From Roseivirga pacifica (GTDB lineage: Bacteria > Bacteroidota > Bacteroidia > Cytophagales > Cyclobacteriaceae): a DNA stretch of 64,000 bases. Shown in pieces: positions 43,799 through 53,501 of the stretch. Each line of letters opens with the position of its first letter. The first letter of the stretch is position 1. Where the stretch lies: the NCBI RefSeq assembly GCF_900111145.1, contig NZ_FOIR01000002.1, positions 1,302,001 to 1,366,000 on the forward strand, in the 5' to 3' direction. A model generated the notes under the pieces. It saw nothing but the letters and a program-made list of their open reading frames with translations. It did no database searches and was not told the DNA's origin. A program made the translations under genes and the position numbers.

Positions 43799-45688
43799 TT
43801 AATCAAGTGTTTCGAACTTAGAGGCTTTGCTCTTATATTCTACAAGAATGCCCTTAAGCGTTCTTACCAAGGCGTGTTCTTGATCCAAATCGCGAGTGGC
43901 CAGAATATCTAACAAGCTATCTGTGGTAGATTTGATCGTTGAAAACTCCACTCTTCGCGTTTGAGCAATCATGATTTTAGGATGGTGTGTAGCAAGATTG
44001 TTCTCAGCATCATCCAACAGTTCCTCATAAAGCTTTTCGCCAGGCCTTAAGCCCGTAAATACAATTTCAATATCCCTTCCTTCCTCTAAGCCCGATAGCT
44101 GAATCATACGCTTTGCGAGGTCTACAATCTTAACAGAGCGTCCCATATCGAAGACAAATATTTCGCCCCCTTTTCCCATTGTTTCGGCTTCTAGTACCAA
44201 GCTACAGGCCTCTGGTATAGTCATAAAGTAGCGCGTGATATCTGGGTGAGTAACGGTTATAGGCCCACCGTTTTGAATCTGCCTTTTGAAAATTGGAATC
44301 ACAGAACCGTTCGAACCAAGTACATTGCCAAACCTTGTGGTAATGAATTTAGTCGCACCAGAATCTATCTCACGTAAAAACTCATTGAGGGACTGAACAT
44401 AAACCTCAGCCATTCTTTTAGTTGCTCCCATTACACTTGTTGGGTTAACTGCTTTATCGGTCGAGATCATCACAAACTTATCAACCTCGAATTCAACAGA
44501 ATGATCAGCCAAATTTTTCGTGCCGATGATATTACAGTTTACTGCTTCGGCAACATTGTTTTCCATCATAGGCACATGCTTGTACGCTGCGGCATGAAAA
44601 ACAATATTCGGTTTGTATGTGGCAAAACAATCTCTGACCCTACTGGCGTTAGAAACATCGGCTACATAACTCACCAGCCTATCATCGAGTTTCTTTATGG
44701 CTCGAATCTCATTTTCAATCTCAAACAGGCCAGTCTCCGACTGATCCAATAAAATCACCTTAGCAGGGTTGTATCCGATTACCTGCCTTACAATTTCGCT
44801 ACCAATAGACCCTGCTGCCCCAGTTATCAAAACACACTTATTATTCAGCTCTTGGGCAATGAACTTGTTCTTCAGCTGAATTGTATTTCGACCTAAGAGG
44901 TCTTCAATTTTAACTTCTTGAATTTGGTTAATGTCAAATTCTCCACCTATCCATTTATCTGTCGATGGAACGGTAGACACTTTAATTCCAAACTCCAAAC
45001 ACCGGTCTACCACTTCGTTTTTACGCTCAATAGTCATGTTGGAAGTAGCGATAATTAATTCTGATGGGCTATGCTTAAGTATCAGTTTTTCAAAGTCGTT
45101 TACGGCCGAATGAATCTTGACTCCTGCCATAACGTTGCCAATCTTTCTGGCATTATCTTCCAAAAACCCAACAACCTTCACATTCTGTTTAGTATCATTA
45201 TCGATTAATTGCTTGGTGATCATACCAGAACGCCCAGCACCAAAAATGAGCACTCTTTTTTGTGCCTTGGGAACAGTTCTGTAGAAAGCGAATAACTCCT
45301 TTACTAGAAGCCTGTAACTGATGGAAATGACCAAAGAAACCAAAAACGCAATGAGCGCTATGGAATAAGGGAATGTATTCTCCGAAAGATAATTTATGGT
45401 GAAAACTATAAACAGTGTGGTCAAGTTGGCATAAAGCACCCTTAAAGTATCTTGAATACCTGTATAACGAATTATTCCTGCAAAGCTCCTCGTAATTAAA
45501 CTGGCCATTAGGCCTGCAACAGTATAAACTGTTATCCCCCTTAGAAAATCGAACTCATAAAGCTGGTCTACCTGAAAGTTTAACCTAAGTAGGTAGGCCA
45601 CCAAGGCAGACAACGAAAATATCGTTAGGTCAATCATTACAATGATCCACCTTGGCAATACATTAAGTGTTTTGAACTTGTTTAGCAT
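43799..45688 (-). CDS. Membrane-bound nucleotide-sugar 4,6-dehydratase, PglF/WbpM/CapD-like
   Basis: A protein of 629 residues. Four membrane helices in the first 130, then a Rossmann-like domain with VLIFGAGRSGMI near residue 147, and the SDR domain from about 283 with VLITGAAGSIGSEIV (NAD binding). The catalytic site reads TDKAVNPTSVMGATKR: Met replaces the usual Tyr of YxxxK, as in PglF and WbpM. The family makes UDP-4-keto-6-deoxy-GlcNAc from UDP-GlcNAc. Last gene of the block GT-PGT-acetyltransferase-aminotransferase-dehydratase; ATG overlaps the TAA of the aminotransferase. Confidence 0.9.
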   Translation of the reverse strand: MLNKFKTLNVLPRWIIVMIDLTIFSLSALVAYLLRLNFQVDQLYEFDFLRGITVYTVAGLMASLITRSFAGIIRYTGIQDTLRVLYANLTTLFIVFTINYLSENTFPYSIALIAFLVSLVISISYRLLVKELFAFYRTVPKAQKRVLIFGAGRSGMITKQLIDNDTKQNVKVVGFLEDNARKIGNVMAGVKIHSAVNDFEKLILKHSPSELIIATSNMTIERKNEVVDRCLEFGIKVSTVPSTDKWIGGEFDINQIQEVKIEDLLGRNTIQLKNKFIAQELNNKCVLITGAAGSIGSEIVRQVIGYNPAKVILLDQSETGLFEIENEIRAIKKLDDRLVSYVADVSNASRVRDCFATYKPNIVFHAAAYKHVPMMENNVAEAVNCNIIGTKNLADHSVEFEVDKFVMISTDKAVNPTSVMGATKRMAEVYVQSLNEFLREIDSGATKFITTRFGNVLGSNGSVIPIFKRQIQNGGPITVTHPDITRYFMTIPEACSLVLEAETMGKGGEIFVFDMGRSVKIVDLAKRMIQLSGLEEGRDIEIVFTGLRPGEKLYEELLDDAENNLATHHPKIMIAQTRRVEFSTIKSTTDSLLDILATRDLDQEHALVRTLKGILVEYKSKASKFETLD

Positions 45689-46827
45689 TACTTGTTAAAA
45701 ATACGCCTTAAAGCCGATTCTACCCTATCTAATTCAGTCTTTGTAAGATTGGAGCCTGAGGGTAGGCACAAACCATTTTCAAACAACCTTTCTGCGCAGC
45801 CATTACCATATTGTGGATAGTCCATGAAAACAGGCTGCATATGCATTGGTTTCCACAAAGGCCTTGACTCAATATTTTCCTTTAACAACTCTTCCCTCAC
45901 AAACTCTCTATTGACTCCAGCCTTGGCTTCATCAATTAGAATGGTAGTTAGCCAGTAGTTTGAGAAGTAGTCTTCGTTCGGTTCTGTTAAAAAAGTAGCC
46001 CCATCTACTCCAGAGAGTACTTCTCTGTAGAACTTATTTATAGCCCTTCTTTTCTCTACCCATTCATCCAACACCTTCATTTGCCCACGGCCTATTCCGG
46101 CTACAATATTCGACATACGGTAGTTGTAGCCTATTTCTGAATGCTGATAATGAGGCGCGTTATCTCGTGCCTGTGTAGCAAGAAATCTTGCTTTCTTTAT
46201 CCATTCTTCATTTTCTGAGAGCAAAGCCCCACCTCCCGAGGTGGTGATAATTTTATTTCCGTTAAAGGAGTAAATGCTCAAATCGCCAAAAGCACCAAGC
46301 TTTTTCCCTTTATATGAACTCCCCAAAGCTTCGGCCGCATCCTCGATTAAGACCACATTATACTTTTCGCAAATAGCCACAATCTCATCCAGCTTAGCAG
46401 GCATTCCATACAAATGGACGAGCACCAATGCTTTAGGCACCTTACCGGTTAGTTTAATTCTTTCAGTGATGGCTTGCTCTAAATATTCAGGCGAAAGGTT
46501 CCAAGTGTCAGGCTCACTATCGACCGTTATAGGTACTGCCCCCTGATAAACTATTGGGTTGATCGAACCAGAAAAAGTAAAAGTTGAAACCAGTACTTCA
46601 TCACCCCTCTCAATACCCAAAATTATAAGTGCTAAATGAATAGCTGCTGTACCGCTCGTTAGCGCAGCGGCATTAGCAACACCAGCGTAGTTTTGTAAAT
46701 CATGTTCAAATCCATCAACATTTGGTCCCAATGGCGCCACCCAGTTGGTATCAAAAGCTTCTTTTACAAATTGCTGCTCTTTGCCCCCCATATGTGGGGA
46801 AGAAAGCCAAATTCTACTTTTCTCCAT
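45688..46827 (-). CDS. DegT/DnrJ/EryC1 aminotransferase, PglE-like
   Basis: A protein of 379 residues from the ATG at 46827 ([18 protein letters not shown]); a longer frame to 46884 adds an unlikely leader. The PLP-binding Lys lies in SFNGNKIITTSGGG near residue 180. Other marks: LTSGTAAIHLAL and LIEDAAEALGS. It would transfer an amino group to C4 of the keto sugar made by the dehydratase. It overlaps the upstream acetyltransferase gene by 14 bases and the dehydratase start by one base. Confidence 0.92.
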   Translation of the reverse strand: MEKSRIWLSSPHMGGKEQQFVKEAFDTNWVAPLGPNVDGFEHDLQNYAGVANAAALTSGTAAIHLALIILGIERGDEVLVSTFTFSGSINPIVYQGAVPITVDSEPDTWNLSPEYLEQAITERIKLTGKVPKALVLVHLYGMPAKLDEIVAICEKYNVVLIEDAAEALGSSYKGKKLGAFGDLSIYSFNGNKIITTSGGGALLSENEEWIKKARFLATQARDNAPHYQHSEIGYNYRMSNIVAGIGRGQMKVLDEWVEKRRAINKFYREVLSGVDGATFLTEPNEDYFSNYWLTTILIDEAKAGVNREFVREELLKENIESRPLWKPMHMQPVFMDYPQYGNGCAERLFENGLCLPSGSNLTKTELDRVESALRRIFNK

Positions 46828-47422
46828 CCTTAGTTTTAATAACAACAGCCGGGTTACCCACAACGGTAGCGTAATCCGGCACATCTTTAATTACCACAGC
46901 CCCAGCGCCTACGGTTGCCCATTTACCTATTTTAATACCAGGTATTATTGTGGCACCAGCACCAACTTGTGTCCCTTCACCAACCATAATACCTCCACAA
47001 AGTGTAGTATTTGGGCTAATGTGAACATAGTCATGAATCTCACAATCGTGATCCACCGAAGCAGAGGTATTAATAATACAGTGATTCCCAATTTGCGTTG
47101 AAGGATTGACAATAGCTCCCGCCATTATCACGGTACCCTGTCCCACTGTCACATAATCGCCCAAAATAGCATTAGGGTGAATCGCCCAGCCATAAGGTAC
47201 TTCAAACTGCTCAGCCAACTTCTTTCTAATAGGGTTGGCACCAATCGAAATAATATGTTCTACCTCTGAAAGTGGCACATAACCCCGTTCATTCAAAACC
47301 CTGTACCCAACCAGTTCTTTGATATCTGGGTTCGCATCAACCAAATAGTCGACCTCCACGTCAGATTTTTCCAGTATATCTATAATCACTTTTGCGTGAC
47401 CAGAAGCGCCTATTAATATCAT
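46814..47422 (-). CDS. NeuD/PglD-like sugar O/N-acetyltransferase
   Basis: A protein of 202 residues. The N-terminal Rossmann part starts [18 protein letters not shown]; a left-handed beta helix of hexapeptide repeats covers about 85-200, with the catalytic His in [15 protein letters not shown] near residue 120. PglD acetylates the C4 amino group of the UDP-sugar using acetyl-CoA, giving UDP-diacetamido-trideoxyhexose (bacillosamine type). The start overlaps the sugar transferase stop by four bases (ATGA). Confidence 0.9.
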   Translation of the reverse strand: MILIGASGHAKVIIDILEKSDVEVDYLVDANPDIKELVGYRVLNERGYVPLSEVEHIISIGANPIRKKLAEQFEVPYGWAIHPNAILGDYVTVGQGTVIMAGAIVNPSTQIGNHCIINTSASVDHDCEIHDYVHISPNTTLCGGIMVGEGTQVGAGATIIPGIKIGKWATVGAGAVVIKDVPDYATVVGNPAVVIKTKDGEK

Positions 47423-48024
47423 TGATTACCTGTAAATTTTTCCATCGTGACCGAACTAACTGAGCTAATTCCCTCGCGCACGAACACCTTCTTCATCGTC
47501 AAAAATAAGATTTTTATATCGAGCCAAAAGTCTAAATGTTCTACATACCAAACATCCAACTCGAACTTGGTTTGCCAGTCAATGGCGTTCCGCCCATTAA
47601 CCTGCGCCCAACCTGTAATACCTGGTCTTACATTGTGTCGCATCGCTTGCCTTTCATTATACAATGGCAAGTATTCAACCAGTAGCGGCCGAGGACCAAC
47701 CAAGGACATATCCCCCTTGATTACATTAAGCAACTGCGGAATTTCATCAAGTGAAAGTTTCCTCACTAGTTCGCCAACAACAGTCAGCCTATCCGCATCA
47801 GGCAACAAGTTACCTTCGCTATCCCGCTTGTCGTTCATGGTTTTAAACTTGAAAATTTTGAACAAGCGACCATTTCTCCCCGGCCTAGTTTGAAAGAAAA
47901 AAGGCTTACCATCATTCACAATCGCCAGTAAAATTGTGGTGAGTAAGAATAGCGGGAACAACAATAAAAAAGCTGCCAAGGCAGCCAGAAAATCGAATAG
48001 TCTTTTGGTGAAGGATTTATACAT
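47419..48024 (-). CDS. Phosphoglycosyl transferase, PglC-like bacterial sugar transferase
   Basis: A protein of 201 residues from the ATG at 48024; a GTG three codons upstream is less likely. An N-terminal re-entrant membrane helix (about 8-32), then [20 protein letters not shown], the catalytic Asp-Glu in [23 protein letters not shown] and [14 protein letters not shown]. It is a small monotopic phosphoglycosyl transferase that puts the first sugar-1-phosphate on undecaprenyl phosphate. The neighbours make a diacetamido sugar, so that is the probable donor. The family of PglC has this length. Confidence 0.93.
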   Translation of the reverse strand: MYKSFTKRLFDFLAALAAFLLLFPLFLLTTILLAIVNDGKPFFFQTRPGRNGRLFKIFKFKTMNDKRDSEGNLLPDADRLTVVGELVRKLSLDEIPQLLNVIKGDMSLVGPRPLLVEYLPLYNERQAMRHNVRPGITGWAQVNGRNAIDWQTKFELDVWYVEHLDFWLDIKILFLTMKKVFVREGISSVSSVTMEKFTGNQ

Positions 48025-49183
48025 GCTGGTCACTACTATTGATCAAAGATAGATATTCTTGGTACAATTCTTCCCACACTACCTGTTGATCAAACCTTTC
48101 CACAATCATTCTTCTGGCATTGCTCTTTAAACCATCCATTAAGCTCGTATCAGTGGTTAACTTACTCATTGCCTCTGCAAGAGCATTTGTGTCTTTGGGA
48201 GGAACGATCAAACCATTCAACCCATGTTCAATTATCTCATTGCAACCATTAATATCAGATACTATGGCTGGTAAACCCATGGCTCCTGCTTGCATAGGCA
48301 CATTTGGAAAGCCTTCTCGATAGGTAGGAAACACAAGTGCATTGGAAAGCTTGAGAAACGGCCGAACATCATTCTGATAACCAACTGCGTGAACTCGACT
48401 ATCACCATTGAAAAACTCCCTAGTTTCATGAGACACTGGGTCTAACTCATCTTCGAAGGGACCTACTAAAACGAGTTTAACATGCTCTGGCAAGTCCTTG
48501 AAAGCGGCTGCCAATTCATTCAATCCCTTGTCCTTCACAACTCGACCAATAAAACAAAAGACAAAATCAGTTGCTTCAACCCCTAACTCCGCCCTTAATT
48601 CACCACTTGATTGAGAAACTGCATCTGCTGAAAAATAGGAAGTATTGATTCCATTAGAGCTCCCTTGACCGATTACCTTCAGTTTAGACTCCGCAACCAG
48701 CCCCTCTTTTTTAACAAAGTCATTTAGCCCAGTTGAGTTGGGATAAACGTTTGTGGCTGCTCTATATGCTAACTGATCAACAAACTTTAACAGCTTTCTC
48801 TTACTACCTGTTGCTTCCATCCATGGAATACCAGCAATGGTATGCATTCGAACAGGTACTTTGGCAAACCGAGCGGCAAGCATGGCCAGAAGCCCTGCCT
48901 TGGGTGTGTGAGAATGTACTATATCAAACCGTTCTCTTCTCATCCACCGAGTTAATTGAATGAGTGTCAGAAGGTCTGTGATTGGCGTAATAGCTCTAGT
49001 AATGTTAAATGCGTAATGAGGCACTCCTTCATACGTTACAACATCCTCTACTTCTTTACCATCTGCACTGGCCATGAGCACTTCAAAACCTTTGGAAGAA
49101 AGGAACTTCATATGTCCTCTGAGTAGAAAACGAAGCGACATTGGCACGGTAGTAATGCGAAGAAGCTTAACCGGCTTAGCCAT
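48017..49183 (-). CDS. GT4 family glycosyltransferase, PglA-like
   Basis: A protein of 388 residues, GT-B fold. The N-terminal domain has [21 protein letters not shown] and [17 protein letters not shown]; the C-terminal UDP-sugar site is [19 protein letters not shown] with the EX7E-type pair. It probably adds the second sugar onto the lipid-linked starter made by the neighbouring phosphoglycosyl transferase, as PglA does. Overlaps the next and previous genes by 8 bases each. Confidence 0.85.
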   Translation of the reverse strand: MAKPVKLLRITTVPMSLRFLLRGHMKFLSSKGFEVLMASADGKEVEDVVTYEGVPHYAFNITRAITPITDLLTLIQLTRWMRRERFDIVHSHTPKAGLLAMLAARFAKVPVRMHTIAGIPWMEATGSKRKLLKFVDQLAYRAATNVYPNSTGLNDFVKKEGLVAESKLKVIGQGSSNGINTSYFSADAVSQSSGELRAELGVEATDFVFCFIGRVVKDKGLNELAAAFKDLPEHVKLVLVGPFEDELDPVSHETREFFNGDSRVHAVGYQNDVRPFLKLSNALVFPTYREGFPNVPMQAGAMGLPAIVSDINGCNEIIEHGLNGLIVPPKDTNALAEAMSKLTTDTSLMDGLKSNARRMIVERFDQQVVWEELYQEYLSLINSSDQHV

Positions 49184-50174
49184 TCAACTCAGTATAGATA
49201 TCGGCTATTTCGCCCATTGTATGACTTCCCATTTTATACGCATCTTTAAGAGTTTGAAAGTGAGCTAGTATTATTTCCAAATCGGAAAAAGACTGTGCTG
49301 GATTAACACTGAAATTATGCGGATGCCACCATAAATGATAAACCTTGTTGTGTTTGGCAGCATGGCTCATCTCCTGTAAGATTCGCTGAAGTTTACGTTT
49401 ACCAAACGCTTTATCAATAGCGCTATATGGACGAAAGAAACGGCTGGCTGGCAATAAGAGTGGTTGTCCCTCCTTCTTTTCAAGCTCATTCAGATTAAAA
49501 GAGGTGTCCTTCCCTAAAGCAAAATAATGATCTAACGTTCGGATTACTTTCTTGCTCAAACGTTCTTTAGATTGGGCTTCAGTTTGCCAAAACCAGTCTT
49601 CTGGATTAATCCTCGCAACAGCAATTCCTTCTTGCGCACATATCTCTAAATGATCATCGCTATACTGATTTCTAGGAAAAACCAAAGACTTTACTTCTTG
49701 CCCTTCACTTTGAAGGGATTTGATAGATAAAGCCAAGTCCCTTTGAAAAGCACTTAGTGTGCTTCCTGGTTCTAGTGTATAAAAGTGAGAAAACGTATGG
49801 GTACCTATTTCTTGTGCTTTAGTTCCAGCAATCTTTTCAATAATAGAATTAGCAAAGTGCAATGGGTCATCTTGCTCATTTGCACCCACTACTTTGTTCT
49901 CAAGGAGCATTGAAGGCAGGTATGAACTTTCGCTGTATTGTGCATCAATCAGTGCAATAGCTTCTGCTAATTCAATTTGGCTTTTGGCATTTAAAGCACC
50001 TACCGTGGCCCAGGTGGCACGTATTTTATACTGCTCAAAAAGAGCAAGCATCCTATCAATATGCTTTCTAGTATTAAGGAAATAATCCCTAGAGGCATCA
50101 GCAGTTTGCTTGTCGAAAACACCCCAGTGCAGTTCAAAATCTAATGATATGCAGAAGATACCTTTAGGCTGCAC
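49176..50174 (-). CDS. Polysaccharide deacetylase family protein (NodB-type)
   Basis: A protein of 332 residues. The catalytic domain begins GIFCISLDFELHWGVFD (the Asp of the metal site), then EIGTHTFSHFY (His-x3-His pair near residue 123) and LVFPRNQYSDDH. It ends in YHLWWHPHNFS. The family is Zn-dependent and removes acetyl groups from sugars or peptidoglycan; here it probably modifies the surface glycan. Overlaps the polymerase-like gene by 11 bases. Confidence 0.87.
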   Translation of the reverse strand: MQPKGIFCISLDFELHWGVFDKQTADASRDYFLNTRKHIDRMLALFEQYKIRATWATVGALNAKSQIELAEAIALIDAQYSESSYLPSMLLENKVVGANEQDDPLHFANSIIEKIAGTKAQEIGTHTFSHFYTLEPGSTLSAFQRDLALSIKSLQSEGQEVKSLVFPRNQYSDDHLEICAQEGIAVARINPEDWFWQTEAQSKERLSKKVIRTLDHYFALGKDTSFNLNELEKKEGQPLLLPASRFFRPYSAIDKAFGKRKLQRILQEMSHAAKHNKVYHLWWHPHNFSVNPAQSFSDLEIILAHFQTLKDAYKMGSHTMGEIADIYTELNG

Positions 50175-51366
50175 CTCTTAGCTCCTCCATTCTTTTTTTC
50201 TTTCGCTGCCATTTTTTGAACTTGATGTACTTCTTCATTTTCTCATCATCCATGTATTGAATCACTACAAAAAGCATAAAGTAAACAATCATGGTTTTAA
50301 GTCTAATCACAATACCTAGGTTTCCGGCAATTGTAGACAAGCCAACAGCAGCACCTATGTAGGCTATGATTGACATTTTAACCATATAATCGGCTCTTAA
50401 TAGGTACTTAACGGCCTTAATACTGAATAATTTAAAAGTCATTATCAGCAAAAATAAATTCTCAACTGAAACCACTAGGCCCAAGGCATTCACCCCATCA
50501 ATAAAAAGAGGCCGGTATAGAAATGTAAATATCTTTTGAGCAAAGTTATAGTTTTGGATATTTACTCCAGATCCAGCCCCTCTAGACAGCTCATTTCCTC
50601 TATTATCAAAATAAGCTCCTACATCATTGATTTCATCCAACTGCAAAAAGCTACTAGTAAACTGAGCGGAGTAAATAAGACCTACTACCCCGACAACAAT
50701 CCCCAAAGCCTTTTGTCCACCACTCAAGTTTTTCGCTCCAATAAAAAAACCTATTGCCGTCCCCATAACCATCACCAAAAGAATCGGGACTCGGATTCCC
50801 CAAATAATAAACGCGCCCAAAAGCAGTGGCACCCATCGTGTATTAAACTTATTAAGCCCGTAGGTAAACATACCAATCCCCATAAAAATTAGCGAACCCT
50901 TACCTAAGGAACCAGTCCAAAAGTGCATGTTGGGCAGGAAAAGAAAAATTGTAAGTAAATCAACACCGAAGAACTGATGCTTGAACTTGATTCTTTCTTT
51001 GAAGAATAAAAAATAAAAGTAGAACCCAATAAAACCAAAAAAGCAGAACAAAGCCATACTCGCTTCATAGGTAAAACCAAAAAACTTAATGAAAGGCCAA
51101 ATACTCCATTCAACGAAAGGTGTCCCCGGACTAAAGTAATCAAACCAGTTAATTCCCTTTTCGTCAAAAATAACTGCCCTAAAATACCCTCTAGAGTCCG
51201 ACCTATTGAACTGTACATAAGTAAAGTAGACAAACCCCATAAAGAGGTGAAAGAAATAGAGGTTCTGAAGAAGCTTCTTATCATTATTATTCAACCGCGT
51301 ATTCGCGCTAATCATGGAAAAGGCGATAACAGCAGTGAGTATGATAATGGCTATCCCGTAAATCAT
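50164..51366 (-). CDS. Wzy-like multi-pass membrane protein, putative polysaccharide polymerase
   Basis: A protein of 400 residues with about 10 to 11 membrane helices and a large loop in the middle (residues about 235-270, DEINDVGAYFDNRGNELSRG). There is no sequence motif for a named family. The topology and position among glycosyltransferase genes fit a Wzy-type polymerase, which links repeat units in the periplasm. It ends in a very basic cytosolic tail (KKYIKFKKWQRKKKRME). Start ATG overlaps the GNAT stop by one base. Confidence 0.65.
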   Translation of the reverse strand: MIYGIAIIILTAVIAFSMISANTRLNNNDKKLLQNLYFFHLFMGFVYFTYVQFNRSDSRGYFRAVIFDEKGINWFDYFSPGTPFVEWSIWPFIKFFGFTYEASMALFCFFGFIGFYFYFLFFKERIKFKHQFFGVDLLTIFLFLPNMHFWTGSLGKGSLIFMGIGMFTYGLNKFNTRWVPLLLGAFIIWGIRVPILLVMVMGTAIGFFIGAKNLSGGQKALGIVVGVVGLIYSAQFTSSFLQLDEINDVGAYFDNRGNELSRGAGSGVNIQNYNFAQKIFTFLYRPLFIDGVNALGLVVSVENLFLLIMTFKLFSIKAVKYLLRADYMVKMSIIAYIGAAVGLSTIAGNLGIVIRLKTMIVYFMLFVVIQYMDDEKMKKYIKFKKWQRKKKRMEELRGAA

Positions 51367-52259
51367 TAGAACAACTCGAAAGTACCTAAGTCTAGGTCTA
51401 TTTGGCCTTTTTGTAAAAAGTAATCTTCCGGATTCGTGTTTAAACTTCGTGCAGTAAGGCTTAACCCCCTATCCATTTTAGGTAAAAAGCCAGCTTTACC
51501 TAATACTTGTCTGTAAGTACCTTGATAGTGACCAACACTGGCCAATCTGGCTTTAAAGCTATTCATAGCATAATGTAAGGCTTTTTTAAACGGCTTAGCA
51601 AAATCACCCTTGGCATAGATATCACAAATGCGTAACTCGTTAAAATACTTTCCTTCCTTTATCCTAAAAAATGCAAACCCATTGTCAAAACTCAATTGGT
51701 AGTATTTCGCTAATGGATTGTTTTTGTAGCGCCAGTGGACGTAGGCCCCTTCTGCTCCATTTAACTTCAAGCAAGTGGCTTCATTAATTTCATAATCAGT
51801 AATAGCCAACTGTTTTCCAAATAACAACTTAGGTTTAATGCGGATAGGAACATTGTAAATTTCATTCCATCCCATTTTTAGATAACCTGGTTTTGATTGA
51901 GCATTGGGGGTATTGAAAATAAAATCATAACCTTCAGCCGTAAGTTGATCAATCAAGGCAAGTGTAAGCTTTTTAAACACACCTCTACCCTGATGCTCGG
52001 GATGTGTGGCCGTATCCACCGCCCTAACCGCTCGATATATTCGGCCATTCAGTTCAAAACTCCATTGCATCATGGCCCTGACACCAATTAATTGATCATT
52101 TTCTTCGGCTACCAAAACCGGTGATTCACCAAACGGATTTTCAATATGCTTCCAGCGCCACGCCTCCTCCGATTTCTTTATCAAACCTTCACCCAAAGAC
52201 AGTCTGAGCAACTCTACAATTGCTGGTATATCTTTTTCTGTGGCCTTACGTATCTCCAT
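51366..52259 (-). CDS. GNAT family acetyltransferase
   Basis: A protein of 297 residues. The N-terminal half has the GNAT fold: MEIRKATEKDIPAIVELLR, VLVAEENDQLIGVRAMMQW, then the acetyl-CoA loop HPEHQGRGVFKKL (Q/R-x-x-G-x-G/A type). The C-terminal half (about 150-297) is a second domain with YVHWRYKNNPLAKYYQLSF, often seen in surface-polysaccharide loci. It probably acetylates an amino sugar. The start is 8 bases downstream of a GT4 stop. Confidence 0.8.
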   Translation of the reverse strand: MEIRKATEKDIPAIVELLRLSLGEGLIKKSEEAWRWKHIENPFGESPVLVAEENDQLIGVRAMMQWSFELNGRIYRAVRAVDTATHPEHQGRGVFKKLTLALIDQLTAEGYDFIFNTPNAQSKPGYLKMGWNEIYNVPIRIKPKLLFGKQLAITDYEINEATCLKLNGAEGAYVHWRYKNNPLAKYYQLSFDNGFAFFRIKEGKYFNELRICDIYAKGDFAKPFKKALHYAMNSFKARLASVGHYQGTYRQVLGKAGFLPKMDRGLSLTARSLNTNPEDYFLQKGQIDLDLGTFELF

Positions 52260-52267
52260 GGATTATT

Positions 52268-53392
52268 TCAATTGAGCTTATTCTTTGCCAAACTCAAATA
52301 TTCGGCCTCAAGCTGATTAACCATTTTTTGGAGGCTGAATTGATCAATAACGCGCTCTCTTGCTTTTGCTCCCATTTCAGACAAATTTTGTCTATCTGCA
52401 TACTTCAAAAGTGCTACGCTCAAATTAGGCCACTGATCAATATTTACACAAATACCAGTTCGCTCGGTCACCACCTCTTTAATTCCTCCAGCATTGGTGG
52501 TAAAGATCGCACACTGCATACTCATAGCCTCCAAAAGTGCAATTGGTAAGCCTTCAAATTCCGAGGTCATCATGAATACATCCATCGCATTAAAATATGG
52601 ACGAACCTCCTCTTGGAGTCCCACAAAAAAAACGCGGTCTTTTAGCCCCAAACGTTGATGCGCAGCCATAATCTCCTCTTTTAAAGGGCCATCTCCTACA
52701 ACCACTCCATAAAAATAAGGGTTTGCTTGACAAACCTCGGCCATCACCTCCAACCACTCGACCAATCGTTTTTGAAAACGAAAGACAGCTACTGCACCTA
52801 CCAGCACCGCCTCAGCGGGAACGCCTAACTCATACCGAACGGCATTGTCTGCTGTATTGCGCATAAACTTATCGGTGTTTACGCCATTAAGTAGGGTTTG
52901 TACAGGAACTTCAGGAGCAATGTGCTGCTGTATAGAACCAGCCACATCAGCTGAAACAGCAATCGCTTTACTTTGCCAGTTAAAAGTAGCTTTGTTAAGC
53001 ACTTTGGTAACCTTGTGATACCTTTCCTGCTTATTGTGCTCCGTGTAAATAGTTGGTACCCGAGTTTTTCTAAACACTAATCGTCCCAAAAAACCAGCCC
53101 ATGGCAAATGGCAGTGAATTAAATCAATTCGATGCCTTTTGACATATGCGATTACCTCGTTACGCTTAGCTAAAATCTTAAGATTATTTGTTGCCTTAAA
53201 ACAACTCACTTTTCCGCCTTGCGACTCAATAGCTGACACCATTTGATCCTTCCATGGCAAAAAATAGATGTAGTGGAACTCAAAATGTTCCTGATCGTGT
53301 AAGGCCAGCGTTTCTGGCAGCAACATTTCTGCCCCACCTCTACCTAGCGATTTAATAATGTGAAGTATCTTCAATTTCGACTTTTGGGTCAT
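52268..53392 (-). CDS. GT4 family glycosyltransferase
   Basis: A protein of 374 residues with a GT-B fold. The N terminus LKILHIIKSLGRGGAEMLLPE, the linker HCHLPWAGFLGRLVF, and the donor site MMTSEFEGLPIALLEAMSMQ in the C-terminal half. Donor and acceptor sugars are unknown. It lies 109 bases downstream of the next gene upstream, the widest gap of the locus. That gap shows no clear promoter or open frame. Confidence 0.87.
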   Translation of the reverse strand: MTQKSKLKILHIIKSLGRGGAEMLLPETLALHDQEHFEFHYIYFLPWKDQMVSAIESQGGKVSCFKATNNLKILAKRNEVIAYVKRHRIDLIHCHLPWAGFLGRLVFRKTRVPTIYTEHNKQERYHKVTKVLNKATFNWQSKAIAVSADVAGSIQQHIAPEVPVQTLLNGVNTDKFMRNTADNAVRYELGVPAEAVLVGAVAVFRFQKRLVEWLEVMAEVCQANPYFYGVVVGDGPLKEEIMAAHQRLGLKDRVFFVGLQEEVRPYFNAMDVFMMTSEFEGLPIALLEAMSMQCAIFTTNAGGIKEVVTERTGICVNIDQWPNLSVALLKYADRQNLSEMGAKARERVIDQFSLQKMVNQLEAEYLSLAKNKLN

Positions 53393-53501
53393 ATGCTAAT
53401 TTAATTGTAGAATGTTGAGATACGTAGAAGGAGCTTCAGCCTAGGAGCAGTGATGCTGGCGCTTTTCGATTATTCCAGCCCTGAAGAGTTAAAATTGGGC
53501 T

